64,000 nucleotides of DNA from Microbacterium oxydans (lineage in GTDB: Bacteria > Actinomycetota > Actinomycetes > Actinomycetales > Microbacteriaceae): contig NZ_BJOG01000002.1 in the NCBI RefSeq assembly GCF_006540085.1, positions 186,001 to 250,000 on the forward strand. The letters run 5' to 3'. Made by a program: the position numbers and the translations under genes. Below the pieces are notes generated by a model. That model was not told the origin of the DNA, did no database searches, and saw only the letters and a program-made list of their open reading frames with translations. This document shows, in pieces, positions 43,108-52,149 of the stretch. Numbering within the stretch: position 1 is the first letter of the stretch; the number at the start of each line of letters is the position of its first letter.

Positions 43108-43893
43108 TCAGAAGTGGGTGCCGCCGTCGATGCGTACCTCGGTGCCGGTGATGAAGGCGCCGTCCTCGCTCGCGAGCATCGCCACGACACCGGCGACCGA
43201 TTCCGGCCCGGCGAAACCCTCGCCGATCGCGGGTGCGAGCTTCATGAACAGGCTCATGTCGGCGTCGGCGGGGAGGCCGGGGCCGTTGCTCTGGTTGCTC
43301 CGTCCGGACCCGTCGGTCATGCCGGACGAGATCGACCCCGGCTGCACCGCGGTGAAGCGGATACCGCTCTTCGCGTACTCCGCTGCGAGCGCATGGGTCA
43401 TCGACTGCACGCCGCCCTTGCTGGCCGCATAGGCCGCCATGTAGGGGTGTGCGAATCCGGCTGAGGTCGAGCTGAAGTTGACCACGGCGGCCGAGGAGCC
43501 CTCCTGCAGGGCGGGGATCGCCGCGCGGATGACGAGGAACGTCCCGACCAGGTTGATGCGGATGACCTGCTCGAACTGGTCGAGCGTCGTCTCGTGGGTG
43601 TGCGAGGAGCGGAGGATGCCGGCAGCGTTGACGAGCACGTCGAGTCCGCCCAGAGCGGCGACGGCTTCGGCGACGCCCGCGGCAACGGAGGCCTCGTCGG
43701 CGATGTTCATCGTGACGGTGGTGAGGCGTTCGGCGAGCGGCCCTGCCTTGGCGACCGTGTCGTCGAGGCCTTCGGTGCTGACGTCGGCGGCGACGACGCT
43801 GCCGCCTTCACGGAGCATCCGCAGCACGGTGGCCTGGCCGATGCCCGACCCTCCTCCGGTGACGAGAGCCCGACGTCCTTCGTAGCGGTTCAT
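43108..43893 (-). CDS. Short-chain dehydrogenase/reductase, 261 aa
   Basis: A classical SDR: the cofactor loop is ALVTGGGSGIGQATV, NAAGILRS the structural motif, and the catalytic Ser and Tyr-x3-Lys are in NFSSTSAGFAHPYMAAYAASK. The C-terminus IDGGTHF is typical. It oxidises an alcohol or reduces a ketone with NAD(P). The ATG at 43893 follows GAAGGGAAG; the longer frame crosses the twin operator. The divergent TetR gene is its likely regulator. Confidence 0.92.
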   Translation of the reverse strand: MNRYEGRRALVTGGGSGIGQATVLRMLREGGSVVAADVSTEGLDDTVAKAGPLAERLTTVTMNIADEASVAAGVAEAVAALGGLDVLVNAAGILRSSHTHETTLDQFEQVIRINLVGTFLVIRAAIPALQEGSSAAVVNFSSTSAGFAHPYMAAYAASKGGVQSMTHALAAEYAKSGIRFTAVQPGSISSGMTDGSGRSNQSNGPGLPADADMSLFMKLAPAIGEGFAGPESVAGVVAMLASEDGAFITGTEVRIDGGTHF

Positions 43894-43917
43894 GATCTTC
43901 CCTTCGTGATGAGTACT

Positions 43918-43948
43918 GGCAGGATATGCCTGTTTGGCATGTTGTGCC
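43918..43948. promoter_or_regulatory. Twin GGCA-N5-TGCC operators between SDR and TetR genes
   Basis: Two inverted repeats of the same design, GGCA-GGATA-TGCC (43918-43930) and GGCA-TGTTG-TGCC (43936-43948), are 18 bp apart centre to centre in the divergent gap. Equal arms and equal spacers suggest paired binding of a TetR-type repressor. Confidence 0.7.
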
Positions 43949-43998
43949 ACCTAGTCCCAACCTGCCGGTGCGCGGATCTGTTCCCGTACGCTGTGACG

Positions 43999-44607
43999 GT
44001 GGAGACGTCGACCCTCACCGAGCGCCGTAAGGCCGCGACCGAGCGCGAGATCGCTGCCGCTGCGGCCGCGTTGTTCGCGGAGCAGAGCGTGGCGGGCGTC
44101 ACCGCAGAGCAGATCGCGGCGCGTGCGGGCGTCTCGGTGCGGACGTTCTACCGCTACTTCGCACGCAAGGAAGACGCGATCGCGCCGATCCTCAGCGTCG
44201 GCGCGCAACGGTGGCAGGAGGCCTTCGCGCAGGTCGGAGAGGGGGCTCTGGGTGAGCAGATCCCGGCCGTGATCGAGGCGCAGCTCGCCGAGGGACAGTC
44301 AGGTGCGGGCATCGCCGACGGGCTCGAACTCGACACGATGCTCGGCGTGCTCCGCGGACTCGACGACGATTCCGAGATGCGCGACGTGTGGCTGCGTGTG
44401 AACGATGATTCCGAGCGCAGGTTGCGTGCGATCCTTCAGGAACGCGGCCTCGCCGTGTGGGATGCCGCATTGCTCGCCGCCGTCGCGACCGCCTCGATCC
44501 GTGTCGGGCTCGAACAGTGGGCGGCGGATCCCGACGGCCCTCGTCCCGCCGTGCGCGCAGTCGACGCCTTCCGGTCGATGTCGCAAGGGCTGAGCGGACT
44601 CGATTGA
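43999..44607 (+). CDS. TetR-family regulator, 202 aa
   Basis: The helix-turn-helix is VTAEQIAARAGVSVRTFYRY (about residues 34-53) followed by FARKEDAIAPIL; the C-terminal domain resembles TetR_C for acyl or antibiotic ligands. TACGCT lies six bases before the GTG at 43999, which fixes the start. Twin operators in the gap with the divergent SDR gene make that gene the likely target and point to autorepression. Confidence 0.88.
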   Translation: METSTLTERRKAATEREIAAAAAALFAEQSVAGVTAEQIAARAGVSVRTFYRYFARKEDAIAPILSVGAQRWQEAFAQVGEGALGEQIPAVIEAQLAEGQSGAGIADGLELDTMLGVLRGLDDDSEMRDVWLRVNDDSERRLRAILQERGLAVWDAALLAAVATASIRVGLEQWAADPDGPRPAVRAVDAFRSMSQGLSGLD

Positions 44608-44623
44608 CGTCGTCCGCTCACCG

Positions 44624-44653
44624 GCCCGTGCGCGGCGCCGTCGCTACACGGGC
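44624..44653. terminator. Possible hairpin between converging genes
   Basis: GCCCGTG pairs with CACGGGC (7 bp) over a 16-base loop; it covers the last codons of the minus-strand gene stopping at 44644. Weak but the only structure in this short convergent gap. Confidence 0.35.
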
Positions 44654-45396
44654 AATGCCAGGTACAAGCGGTAGGCGGCTTGACCGGCGAAGCTGTCCGC
44701 GGCGTTCGCGGGCGCTTCGACGAGGTACAGGCGCCCGGGAGCATGCGGACGCGATTGCGCGTCGAGGTGCCACACCACCCGGCTGATCGTCGCTCCCTCG
44801 AAGTCGTATCGGGTGCCGGACCCGTCGTCGAAGACCTGTTCCGTGTAGGTGGGGTCGCCGATCCTGCTCCGGATGTCGATGGCGGCCTGTGCTGCCTCCT
44901 CGTCGGAGGCGAACTGCAGCACGGTCAGCGTGGCGCGTCCGGTGTCGGAGCTGAACACGGCGGTCGTGGCGTCGCGGGAGCCGAGGTCGTTCGGAGTATC
45001 CGTCCACTCGCCTTCGAGCTTCCAGTCGCCGGCAGCGGTTCCAACCTCCGTCGAGGCCGCGGTGCACAGCTCACCGCACCCCGATGTCGGAAGGGCAGGG
45101 GGTGGCGTCGTGGTCGGGGTGGATTCCGGCGTCGCCGATGTCGATGGTGCCGTGGTCGACTGTCCGCGTCCCTCGCCGATCTCGGCGCGCAGACCGGCGG
45201 CGAGAAGAAGATTCGTCCCGATGGTTCCGAGAAGGAGGAAGGCGGCGACGACGATGACCAGGATGACGATGGTCCGACTGCGCCTCTTCGTCGCTGTGAC
45301 GACCCGTGTCTCATCCTCGTCGGGATCATGCGTCTCGGCCGCGGGCGGCGGGGGCGGGAGATACTCCTCATCGCCGGACGTGTCGCGTTCATTCAT
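44644..45396 (-). CDS. Membrane-anchored protein with extracellular domain, 250 aa
   Basis: Not recognised. An acidic, Pro-rich cytoplasmic part (residues 1-38) leads to one membrane helix (about 41-65), a Thr/Pro/Ser-rich linker and a globular outer domain of about 150 residues that has a Cys pair in GCGELCTAAS and strands such as ATLTVLQFASDEEAAQAAID. The layout is that of a sensor or lipoprotein-like anchor. TAGGCT lies seven bases before the ATG at 45396. Confidence 0.75.
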   Translation of the reverse strand: MNERDTSGDEEYLPPPPPAAETHDPDEDETRVVTATKRRSRTIVILVIVVAAFLLLGTIGTNLLLAAGLRAEIGEGRGQSTTAPSTSATPESTPTTTPPPALPTSGCGELCTAASTEVGTAAGDWKLEGEWTDTPNDLGSRDATTAVFSSDTGRATLTVLQFASDEEAAQAAIDIRSRIGDPTYTEQVFDDGSGTRYDFEGATISRVVWHLDAQSRPHAPGRLYLVEAPANAADSFAGQAAYRLYLALPV

Positions 45397-45489
45397 CGAC
45401 CTCAGCCTACGGAAGTCGGTCGGGCACTGCGGCGACCGCACCGACTTCTTTCGTCACCGGCCGGGTCCACCTGTCATCACAGGTCATAG

Positions 45490-46335
<846 letters not shown>

Positions 46336-46370
46336 CCCTCTCGGGGAGACGGAGCCTCCGGGCCTACATG

Positions 46371-46403
46371 ACGCCCCGTGTCGCCTCGCGCGACACGGGG
46401 CGT
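46371..46403 (+). terminator. Hairpin after the aldo/keto reductase
   Basis: ACGCCCCGTGTCGC pairs with GCGACACGGGGCGT, a perfect 14-bp stem with a 5-base loop. It lies 36 bases after the stop and ends 10 bases before the -10 box of the next gene. No T-run. Confidence 0.75.
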
Positions 46404-46424
46404 CGTCCTGAGTACCGTCGAGGC

Positions 46425-46994
46425 ATGACAGCTCCGTACCGTGTCGTCGCCGTGTCGGGATCCCTGCACGAGCCCAGCAAGACGACCGCCCTCGTCCGCG
46501 CGATCACGGCCGCCATCGCCGAGCGCGCCGACATCGAGTCGCAGCTCATCGAGCTGACGCGGATCGGACCGGGGCTGGCCGGCGCGTTGCAGCGTGACCA
46601 GCTGCCGCCGGAGGTCGAGGCGCAGTTGCAGGCGATCGAGTCCGCCGATCTGCTGATCGTGGGCAGCCCCGTGTATCGGGCGTCGTTCACCGGGCTCTTC
46701 AAGCACCTGTTCGACTTCGTCGGTCAGTACGACCTGGTGGGAAAGCCGGTGCTGCTCGCCGCGACGGGCGGCGGCGAGAAGCACGCCCTCATCATCGAGC
46801 ACCAGCTGCGTCCGCTGTTCGCGTTCTTCCAGGCGCTCACCCTGCCCCTCGGCGTCTACGCCAGCAACACCGACTTCGACGGCTACGAGATCACCTCCGA
46901 GGTGCTCGAAGCCCGCATCGCTCTGGCAGCCGAGCGTGCGCTGCCGCTGGTGGGGTACGCGGCCTCGCGTCCGGTCGAACTCCTCGTCGGCTGA
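46425..46994 (+). CDS. NADPH-dependent FMN reductase (SsuE/MsuE-like), 189 aa
   Basis: A flavodoxin-like reductase: [20 protein letters not shown] is the FMN phosphate loop, [25 protein letters not shown] the flavin ring loop and [23 protein letters not shown] the closing motif of the SsuE/MsuE group. Such enzymes supply reduced FMN to two-component monooxygenases, of which two are encoded at 24-32 kb, although they are not adjacent. TACCGT lies six bases before the ATG. Confidence 0.88.
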   Translation: MTAPYRVVAVSGSLHEPSKTTALVRAITAAIAERADIESQLIELTRIGPGLAGALQRDQLPPEVEAQLQAIESADLLIVGSPVYRASFTGLFKHLFDFVGQYDLVGKPVLLAATGGGEKHALIIEHQLRPLFAFFQALTLPLGVYASNTDFDGYEITSEVLEARIALAAERALPLVGYAASRPVELLVG

Positions 46995-47028
46995 CCGCAG
47001 TCGCCACGCGCGGCGTAGCGTGGAGGCT

Positions 47029-48831
47029 ATGACCAATCGGCTCGCGGACACCCTCAGCCCGTACCTGCGCGCGCACGCCGACAATCCGGTCGACTGGTAC
47101 CCGTGGGGTGAGGAGGCCTTCGCGGAGGCCCGGCGGCGGGACGTGCCGCTGCTCATCTCGATCGGCTATTCGACCTGCCACTGGTGTCACGTGATGGCGA
47201 GGGAGTCTTTCGCCGATCCCGTCACCGCGGCGCTCATCAACGAGGGCTTCGTCGCCGTCAAGGTCGACCGTGAGGAGCACCCCCAGGTCGACGGTGCGTA
47301 CATGGCGGCGGCCTCGGCCTTCACGCAGAACCTGGGTTGGCCGCTGACGGTGTTCGCCACGCCGCGCGGACGCACCTTCTACGCCGGCACGTACTGGCCG
47401 CCGGAGGCCCGTGCGCCGATGCCCGCCTTCCGTGAGGTCCTCGCCGCGGTGCGGGAGGCCTGGACGCTCCGTCGCACCGAGGCCGAGGAGTCGGCGGATG
47501 CCGTGACGGACGCACTCGCCCGAGCAGCGGAATCGGCGCCATCGGACGTCCCGGATGTCGTTGCGATCACGACGGCGGCGGAGGCGATCGCGCAGCGGGA
47601 GGACCGCCGGTTCGGCGGCTTCGGCGGCGCGCCGAAGTTCCCCGTCGCCACCACGCTGCGGTTCTTGCAGCATCCCCTCGTGCGAGAAGGTGCGCCGGAG
47701 GCATCTGCCGCTGGTGCGCGCGCGCTCGCCGCGATGGCGGCCTCCGACCTTCGCGACGCCGACGGCGGGTTCTTCCGCTACGCGACCGGGCGCGACTGGA
47801 CCGTGCCGCACTACGAGCGGATGCTGACCGACAACGCGCAGCTGCTCGACATCGCTCGTGACGGGGGAGACGAGCCGACCGTGCGAGGTATCGCCTCGTT
47901 CCTGACGGGCGTGCTCCCGCGCGACGGAGGCGGATTCGGCGCGGCGCAGGATTCCGAGTCGACGATCGACGGCGTGCGCTCCGAGGGCGGGTACTACCTC
48001 CGCCCGGTGGCCGAGCGCGCGGGCCTGGAGCCCCCGGCGGTCGACGGCAAGGTGATCACCGGATGGAACGGACTCGCGATCGGTGCCCTCGCCCGCGCCG
48101 GAGCCGCGTTCGGAGAACGGGCGTGGATCGACGCGGCCGCCGCGGCTGCCGACCACGTGCTGCGCACCAATCGGGACGCCGAAGGCGCTCTCGTGCGTGC
48201 ATCGCTGGATGGACGGGCATCGGCTGCCGTCGCGACCGCCGCCGACCTCGGCCTTCTCGCCGACGGCCTCTTCGCGCTCGCGCTGGCGACCGGCGAGACG
48301 GACTGGGCGATCACGGCGCGTGGCATCCTCGACGACGTCCTGTCGGGAGCGGGAGGCGACGACCCCCTGCTCTCGGCGCAGGGCATCGCGACCTCGCCCG
48401 ATCAGACCGACGGCGATCTGCCGTCGGATGCCGCGGCGATCGCGAGCGCCGCCCTGACCGCGTGGTGGATGGGCGCGGGGGATCGGTATCGGGAAGCGGC
48501 CGTGTCGACGGTGAGCGCGCTCGCGACCAGGTCGCTGGAGCAGCCGTTCGCCCACGGCACCCTGCTGCGGGTGGCCGCCGGCCTCGCGGCCCCGCCCCGT
48601 CAGCTCGTCGTGGTCACCGGGGAGCCGCACAGTGCGCTCGCCGCCGCAGGCCGAGGCGCTGACGCCGAGGTCGTCGCCGTGGTCACCCCGGACCAGGCGC
48701 GGGCACTCGCGGATGCCGGGTTCGAGCTGTTCGAGGGCAAGGACACGTCGACGGACCGCGCCTACGACTGTCGGGCGTTCGTGTGCCGGCTGCCGGTCAG
48801 CGATCCTGCCGAGGTGTCGGTCGCGCGCTGA
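47029..48831 (+). CDS. Thioredoxin-domain protein of the DUF255/YyaL (spermatogenesis-associated 20) family, 600 aa
   Basis: The N-terminus [21 protein letters not shown] and the redox pair CHWC in [15 protein letters not shown] are diagnostic. The following 400 residues form the alpha/alpha toroid domain ([46 protein letters not shown]) that looks like N-acylglucosamine epimerase folds. The function is not known. Full length. TAGCGT lies seven bases before the ATG. Confidence 0.92.
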   Translation: MTNRLADTLSPYLRAHADNPVDWYPWGEEAFAEARRRDVPLLISIGYSTCHWCHVMARESFADPVTAALINEGFVAVKVDREEHPQVDGAYMAAASAFTQNLGWPLTVFATPRGRTFYAGTYWPPEARAPMPAFREVLAAVREAWTLRRTEAEESADAVTDALARAAESAPSDVPDVVAITTAAEAIAQREDRRFGGFGGAPKFPVATTLRFLQHPLVREGAPEASAAGARALAAMAASDLRDADGGFFRYATGRDWTVPHYERMLTDNAQLLDIARDGGDEPTVRGIASFLTGVLPRDGGGFGAAQDSESTIDGVRSEGGYYLRPVAERAGLEPPAVDGKVITGWNGLAIGALARAGAAFGERAWIDAAAAAADHVLRTNRDAEGALVRASLDGRASAAVATAADLGLLADGLFALALATGETDWAITARGILDDVLSGAGGDDPLLSAQGIATSPDQTDGDLPSDAAAIASAALTAWWMGAGDRYREAAVSTVSALATRSLEQPFAHGTLLRVAAGLAAPPRQLVVVTGEPHSALAAAGRGADAEVVAVVTPDQARALADAGFELFEGKDTSTDRAYDCRAFVCRLPVSDPAEVSVAR

Positions 48832-48835
48832 CCTT

Positions 48836-48851
48836 CACACTGTGCAGTGTG
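48836..48851. promoter_or_regulatory. Inverted repeat upstream of the aminotransferase operon
   Basis: CACACTG, two bases, CAGTGTG: 7-bp perfect arms just after the preceding gene. Two copies of TTGCGCGA follow at 48882-48889 and 48943-48950. Any of these could be a site for the Lrp regulator encoded at the end of the operon. Confidence 0.4.
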
Positions 48852-48913
48852 TCCAGCCCATCCCGAGGGACGGGCGCTCGATTGCGCGAGATGCGCAGCT
48901 TCCGGTGCGCCGA

Positions 48914-48941
48914 TTGCCCAGTGGTGGGATTCCGTTCTAGT
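48914..48941 (+). promoter_or_regulatory. Candidate promoter of the aminotransferase operon
   Basis: TTGCCC (48914) and TCTAGT (48936) are 16 bases apart. The fit to consensus is moderate. It would give a leader of about 35 bases before the ATG at 48985. Confidence 0.35.
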
Positions 48942-48984
48942 GTTGCGCGACACCTCACCCGATCACAGCAAGGACGCTCTGACG

Positions 48985-50052
48985 ATGCCCCTTCCCACTC
49001 GCGCCGGACTCGACGCCGTTCCCGCTTACCGTCAGGGGCGCTCCGCTCCGGCCGGTGCGTCCAAGCTCTCCTCGAACGAGTCCCCGCACCCGCCGCTCCC
49101 GTCGGTCGTCGAGGCCGTGCGTGAGCGCCTCGACGGAATCAACCGCTATCCCGATATGAGTGCCGCGAAGCTGCGCGAGCGACTCGCCTCCCGCTACGGT
49201 GTCGACGTCTCCGAAGTCACCGTCGGTGCGGGGTCGGTGGAGATCGCGGCGCAGCTCATCCACGCGGTCGCCGGTGACGGCGACGAGGTCATCTTCGCGT
49301 GGCGGTCGTTCGAGGCGTATCCGTCGCTCGTCCGCATCGCCGGGGCGACGCCCGTCCCGGTGCCGCTCGACGCGGACCACGCTCACGACCTCGACGCGAT
49401 GCTGGCGGCGATCACCCCACGCACCCGCCTGATCTTCGTCTGCAATCCGAACAACCCGACGGGCACCGTCGTGAGTGCCGACGAGTTGGAGCGTTTCGTC
49501 GCGGCGGTGCCGCACGACGTGCTCGTGGTGATCGACGAGGCCTACGTGCACTTCGACCGCACCGAGAGCAGGGGAGCCGGCATCGAGCTGTTCCGACGTC
49601 ACCCGCACGTGGCCGTGCTGCACACGTTCTCCAAGGCCTACGGGCTCGCCGGGCTCCGGATCGGCTACGCCATCGCGCCGGCCGCCGTCGCCGAGAACCA
49701 GCGCAAGGTGGCGGTGCCGTTCGGTGTGACCGACCTCGCCCAGACCGCTGCCCTCGCGTCCCTCGACGCCGAGGAGGAGCTCGCGACGCGTATCGACGAG
49801 GTGGTCGCCCAGCGCGACCGCCTGCACGACGTGCTCACTGCCGCCGGATGGCCCGCCGTCCGCTCGCAGGCCAACTTCGTCTGGGTGCCATCCGGGGACC
49901 GCACACCGGAGCTCGAACGACTGCTCCAGGAGGGCGGCGTGGTCGCACGCGTCTTCCCCGGCGAGGGCGTCCGCATCTCCTCGGGCTCCGTAGAGGACAT
50001 CGATCGGGTGCAAGCCGCCCTCGAGACCGAGCTCGCCGAGGTGAACGCATGA
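48985..50052 (+). CDS. Class I/II aminotransferase, histidinol-phosphate/aromatic type, 355 aa
   Basis: A PLP enzyme of the HisC/Pat group: KLSSNESPHPPLPSVVEAV at the start, FVCNPNNPTGTVVSADEL, VVIDEAYVHFD, and the PLP lysine in HTFSKAYGLAGLRIGYA. It lies directly upstream of an amino acid permease and an Lrp regulator with four-base overlaps, not near other his genes, so it is more likely an aromatic or other amino acid transaminase than the biosynthetic HisC. The ATG at 48985 is chosen over longer frames that cross the promoter region. Confidence 0.9.
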   Translation: MPLPTRAGLDAVPAYRQGRSAPAGASKLSSNESPHPPLPSVVEAVRERLDGINRYPDMSAAKLRERLASRYGVDVSEVTVGAGSVEIAAQLIHAVAGDGDEVIFAWRSFEAYPSLVRIAGATPVPVPLDADHAHDLDAMLAAITPRTRLIFVCNPNNPTGTVVSADELERFVAAVPHDVLVVIDEAYVHFDRTESRGAGIELFRRHPHVAVLHTFSKAYGLAGLRIGYAIAPAAVAENQRKVAVPFGVTDLAQTAALASLDAEEELATRIDEVVAQRDRLHDVLTAAGWPAVRSQANFVWVPSGDRTPELERLLQEGGVVARVFPGEGVRISSGSVEDIDRVQAALETELAEVNA

Positions 50053-51467
50053 CCGATGGACGCGTGACCAACGATCCCGTGACCGAGGTGCCCACCACCA
50101 CGACGACCACCAAGGGTCTGCACCCGGGGCTGACGCGCCGTCAGATCTCGATGATGGGACTCGGCGGCGCGATCGGCGCCGGCCTGTTCGTCGGCTCGGG
50201 CCAGGCGATCAGCATCGCGGGGCCCGCAGTGCTGGTGTCGTACCTCGTGGCCGGCGGCATCGTCGTGCTCGTGATGGCGATGCTGGCCGAGATGGTCGCG
50301 GCGAGGCCGAGCTCCGGTGCCTTCAGCTCGTACGCGCAGAAGGCGATGGGCCGTAGCGCAGGCAGCGCGGTGGGCTGGCTGTACTGGATCCAGCTGGTCG
50401 TGGTGATCGCGGCCGAGGCGACGGGCGCCGGCGCGATCGTGGCGAACTGGACCCCCGGGATCCCGGCCTGGGTGTGGGTGCTGATCTTCGTCGTGGCGCT
50501 CACGGCCGTGAACCTGTTCGGCGTGCGCAACTACGGTCGCTTCGAGTTCTGGTTCGCGGCGATCAAGGTCGCGGCGATCATCGCCTTCCTCGTGGTCGGG
50601 GTGTGCGCGATCGTCGGCCTCATCCCGGGCGTGCCGGGTACCGGCATCTCGAACCTCGTCGACAACGGCGGGTTCGCCCCGAACGGCATCGCGGGCATCG
50701 CCGGTGCCCTGCTGATCGTGGTCTTCGCGTTCGGCGGCACCGAGGTGGTCGCTATCGCCGCCGCCGAGTCGAACGATCCCGCGCGCAACATCCGCCGCAT
50801 CGTCCGCGAGGTGCTCGTGCGCATCATGGTGTTCTACGTCGGGTCGATCTTCGTGATCGTGGCGGTGCTGCCCTGGAACGATCCTGCGGTGAAGGCCGGC
50901 CCGTTCTCCGCGGTGCTCGAGACCCTGAACGTACCGGGAGTCGGCCTCGTGATGGACCTGATCGTGATCATCGCGCTGCTCTCGGCCATGAACGCCAACA
51001 TCTACGGTGCCTCCCGCATGGCGTACTCGCTGGGGGAGCGGGGCCTTGCTCCGCTGGCTGCGACCCGGACGAGCCTCAAGGGCGTGCCGTTCGTCGCGGT
51101 GCTGGCCTCCGTCGCCTTCGGGTTCGTCACGGTCGGACTCAACTGGGCGTTCCCCGACGTCGTGCTGCCGGCCCTGCTCAACGTGGTCGGCTCGACGCTG
51201 CTGGTGATCTGGACCGCGACCGCGGTGGCGCAGATCATCCTCCGCCGTCGTGCGGACCGCGCAGGCGACGAGATGCCGATGCGGATGTGGGGCTTCCCCT
51301 GGCTGTCGTGGCTGTGTCTGGTGCTGCTCGCTGCGGTGATCGCCCTCGCGATGATCGATGAGGCCGCCCGCATCCAGTTGCTGCTGACACTCGGGCTCAC
51401 CGCCGTGCTCCTGCTCGTCGCACGCGCGACCAGGAGCGTGGCGAGGCCCGGCGTCCCGCGGGAGTGA
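50049..51467 (+). CDS. Amino acid permease (APC superfamily, GABA/aromatic type), 472 aa
   Basis: TKGLHPGLTRRQISMMGLGG leads into the first helix (GAIGAGLFVGSGQAI) and SSYAQKAMGRSAGSAVGWLYW is the conserved loop. Twelve membrane helices are readable. It overlaps the aminotransferase stop (ATGA) and the Lrp start (GTGA), so uptake, transamination and regulation are one unit. Confidence 0.92.
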   Translation: MTDGRVTNDPVTEVPTTTTTTKGLHPGLTRRQISMMGLGGAIGAGLFVGSGQAISIAGPAVLVSYLVAGGIVVLVMAMLAEMVAARPSSGAFSSYAQKAMGRSAGSAVGWLYWIQLVVVIAAEATGAGAIVANWTPGIPAWVWVLIFVVALTAVNLFGVRNYGRFEFWFAAIKVAAIIAFLVVGVCAIVGLIPGVPGTGISNLVDNGGFAPNGIAGIAGALLIVVFAFGGTEVVAIAAAESNDPARNIRRIVREVLVRIMVFYVGSIFVIVAVLPWNDPAVKAGPFSAVLETLNVPGVGLVMDLIVIIALLSAMNANIYGASRMAYSLGERGLAPLAATRTSLKGVPFVAVLASVAFGFVTVGLNWAFPDVVLPALLNVVGSTLLVIWTATAVAQIILRRRADRAGDEMPMRMWGFPWLSWLCLVLLAAVIALAMIDEAARIQLLLTLGLTAVLLLVARATRSVARPGVPRE

Positions 51468-51952
51468 CGATGCGCATCGATCGCCTCGACGCCCAGCTCA
51501 TCCGACTGCTGACGGAGTCGCCGCAGCTGCCGATCCTGGAGTGCGCGCGGCGGCTCGGCATCGCGCGGGGAACGGCGACGAGCCGACTCGCGCGCCTGCA
51601 CGAGGGCGGGGTGATCGAGGCGATCGTGCCGCGCATCGATCCGGCCGGATTCGGATACGGTGTCGTCGCCTTCTGCCTGGTCGAGATCGATCAGAAGGTC
51701 GGGCATGACGAGGTGGCGACGGCGCTGGCCGACGCCGTCCCAGAGATCGTCGACATGCACACCGTCACCGGAGCGAGCGACATGCAACTGCGACTGGTGG
51801 CGCGCGATGCCACGCAGTTGCAGGAGGTGCTCGACCGGGTCGCCCTGGTGCCGGGGGTCGCCCGCACCGCGTCGTCGATCGCGATGCGCACGCATCTCTC
51901 CGGTCGGGTGCTCCCTCTGGTCGAACACGTCGCGGCGGACGAGATGCCGTAG
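51464..51952 (+). CDS. Lrp/AsnC-family regulator, 162 aa
   Basis: The N-terminal helix-turn-helix is LPILECARRLGIARGTATSRL and the C-terminal RAM domain holds VVAFCLVEIDQKV, IVDMHTVTGASDMQLRLVAR and the amino-acid-sensing loop. It starts with a GTG over the permease stop; an ATG two codons later is also possible. It probably senses the permease's substrate and controls this operon. Confidence 0.92.
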   Translation: MTMRIDRLDAQLIRLLTESPQLPILECARRLGIARGTATSRLARLHEGGVIEAIVPRIDPAGFGYGVVAFCLVEIDQKVGHDEVATALADAVPEIVDMHTVTGASDMQLRLVARDATQLQEVLDRVALVPGVARTASSIAMRTHLSGRVLPLVEHVAADEMP

Positions 51953-51957
51953 CGCGG

Positions 51958-51963
51958 TAGAGT
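51958..51963 (+). promoter_or_regulatory. -10 box TAGAGT of the cmx leader transcript
   Basis: TAGAGT is followed by six bases and the ATG of the 21-codon leader ORF at 51970, the same spacing as other leaderless starts in the window. It lies six bases after the Lrp stop. Confidence 0.5.
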
Positions 51964-51969
51964 TCGAGC

Positions 51970-52035
51970 ATGTCGAGTCCCGAGTCAGACGAGTCGGGGG
52001 CCGTCGGTCACACCGCCGGCCCCGTGCGCCGATAG
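51970..52035 (+). CDS. Leader peptide ORF upstream of cmx, 21 aa
   Basis: A 21-codon frame reads MSSPESDESGAVGHTAGPVR plus one Arg. It begins six bases after TAGAGT, so it would be translated from the very 5' end of the cmx transcript. A strong hairpin lies within its second half (51997-52023). Leader peptides that stall ribosomes in the presence of chloramphenicol are known for other chloramphenicol-resistance genes, so this may be an attenuation control. That the peptide is made is inference. Confidence 0.45.
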   Translation: MSSPESDESGAVGHTAGPVRR

Positions 52036-52124
52036 CTGCGATCCCGTAGCTGCGCCTCCCCTCCGCGGAGGCGCCTACTGGTGCATCCCCGGATGCCGGC
52101 CGTGGTGACGAGAAGCCCCCTTCT
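51997..52124 (+). promoter_or_regulatory. Structured leader (attenuator-like) of the cmx gene
   Basis: Three hairpins follow each other: GGGGCCGTCGG with CCGCCGGCCCC (51997-52023, one mismatch), GCGCCTCC with GGAGGCGC (52052-52074) and AGAAG with CTTCT (52111-52124). Two copies of AGCTGCG lie between the first two. The leader spans about 180 bases before the cmx ribosome binding site (GGAG, 52139-52142). Confidence 0.5.
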
Positions 52125-52149
52125 TGATCTCTCACCTCGGAGTACTGCC

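Noticed and set aside
48985-50052. Biosynthetic histidinol-phosphate aminotransferase HisC
   Set aside because: The motifs fit, but the gene is joined to a permease and an Lrp regulator and no other his gene is near, so an amino acid transaminase in uptake or catabolism is more likely.
52081-52149. In-frame extension of cmx to an upstream start at 52081
   Set aside because: The Cmx family starts at the ATG at 52150, which has a good ribosome site; the extension lies in the structured leader.
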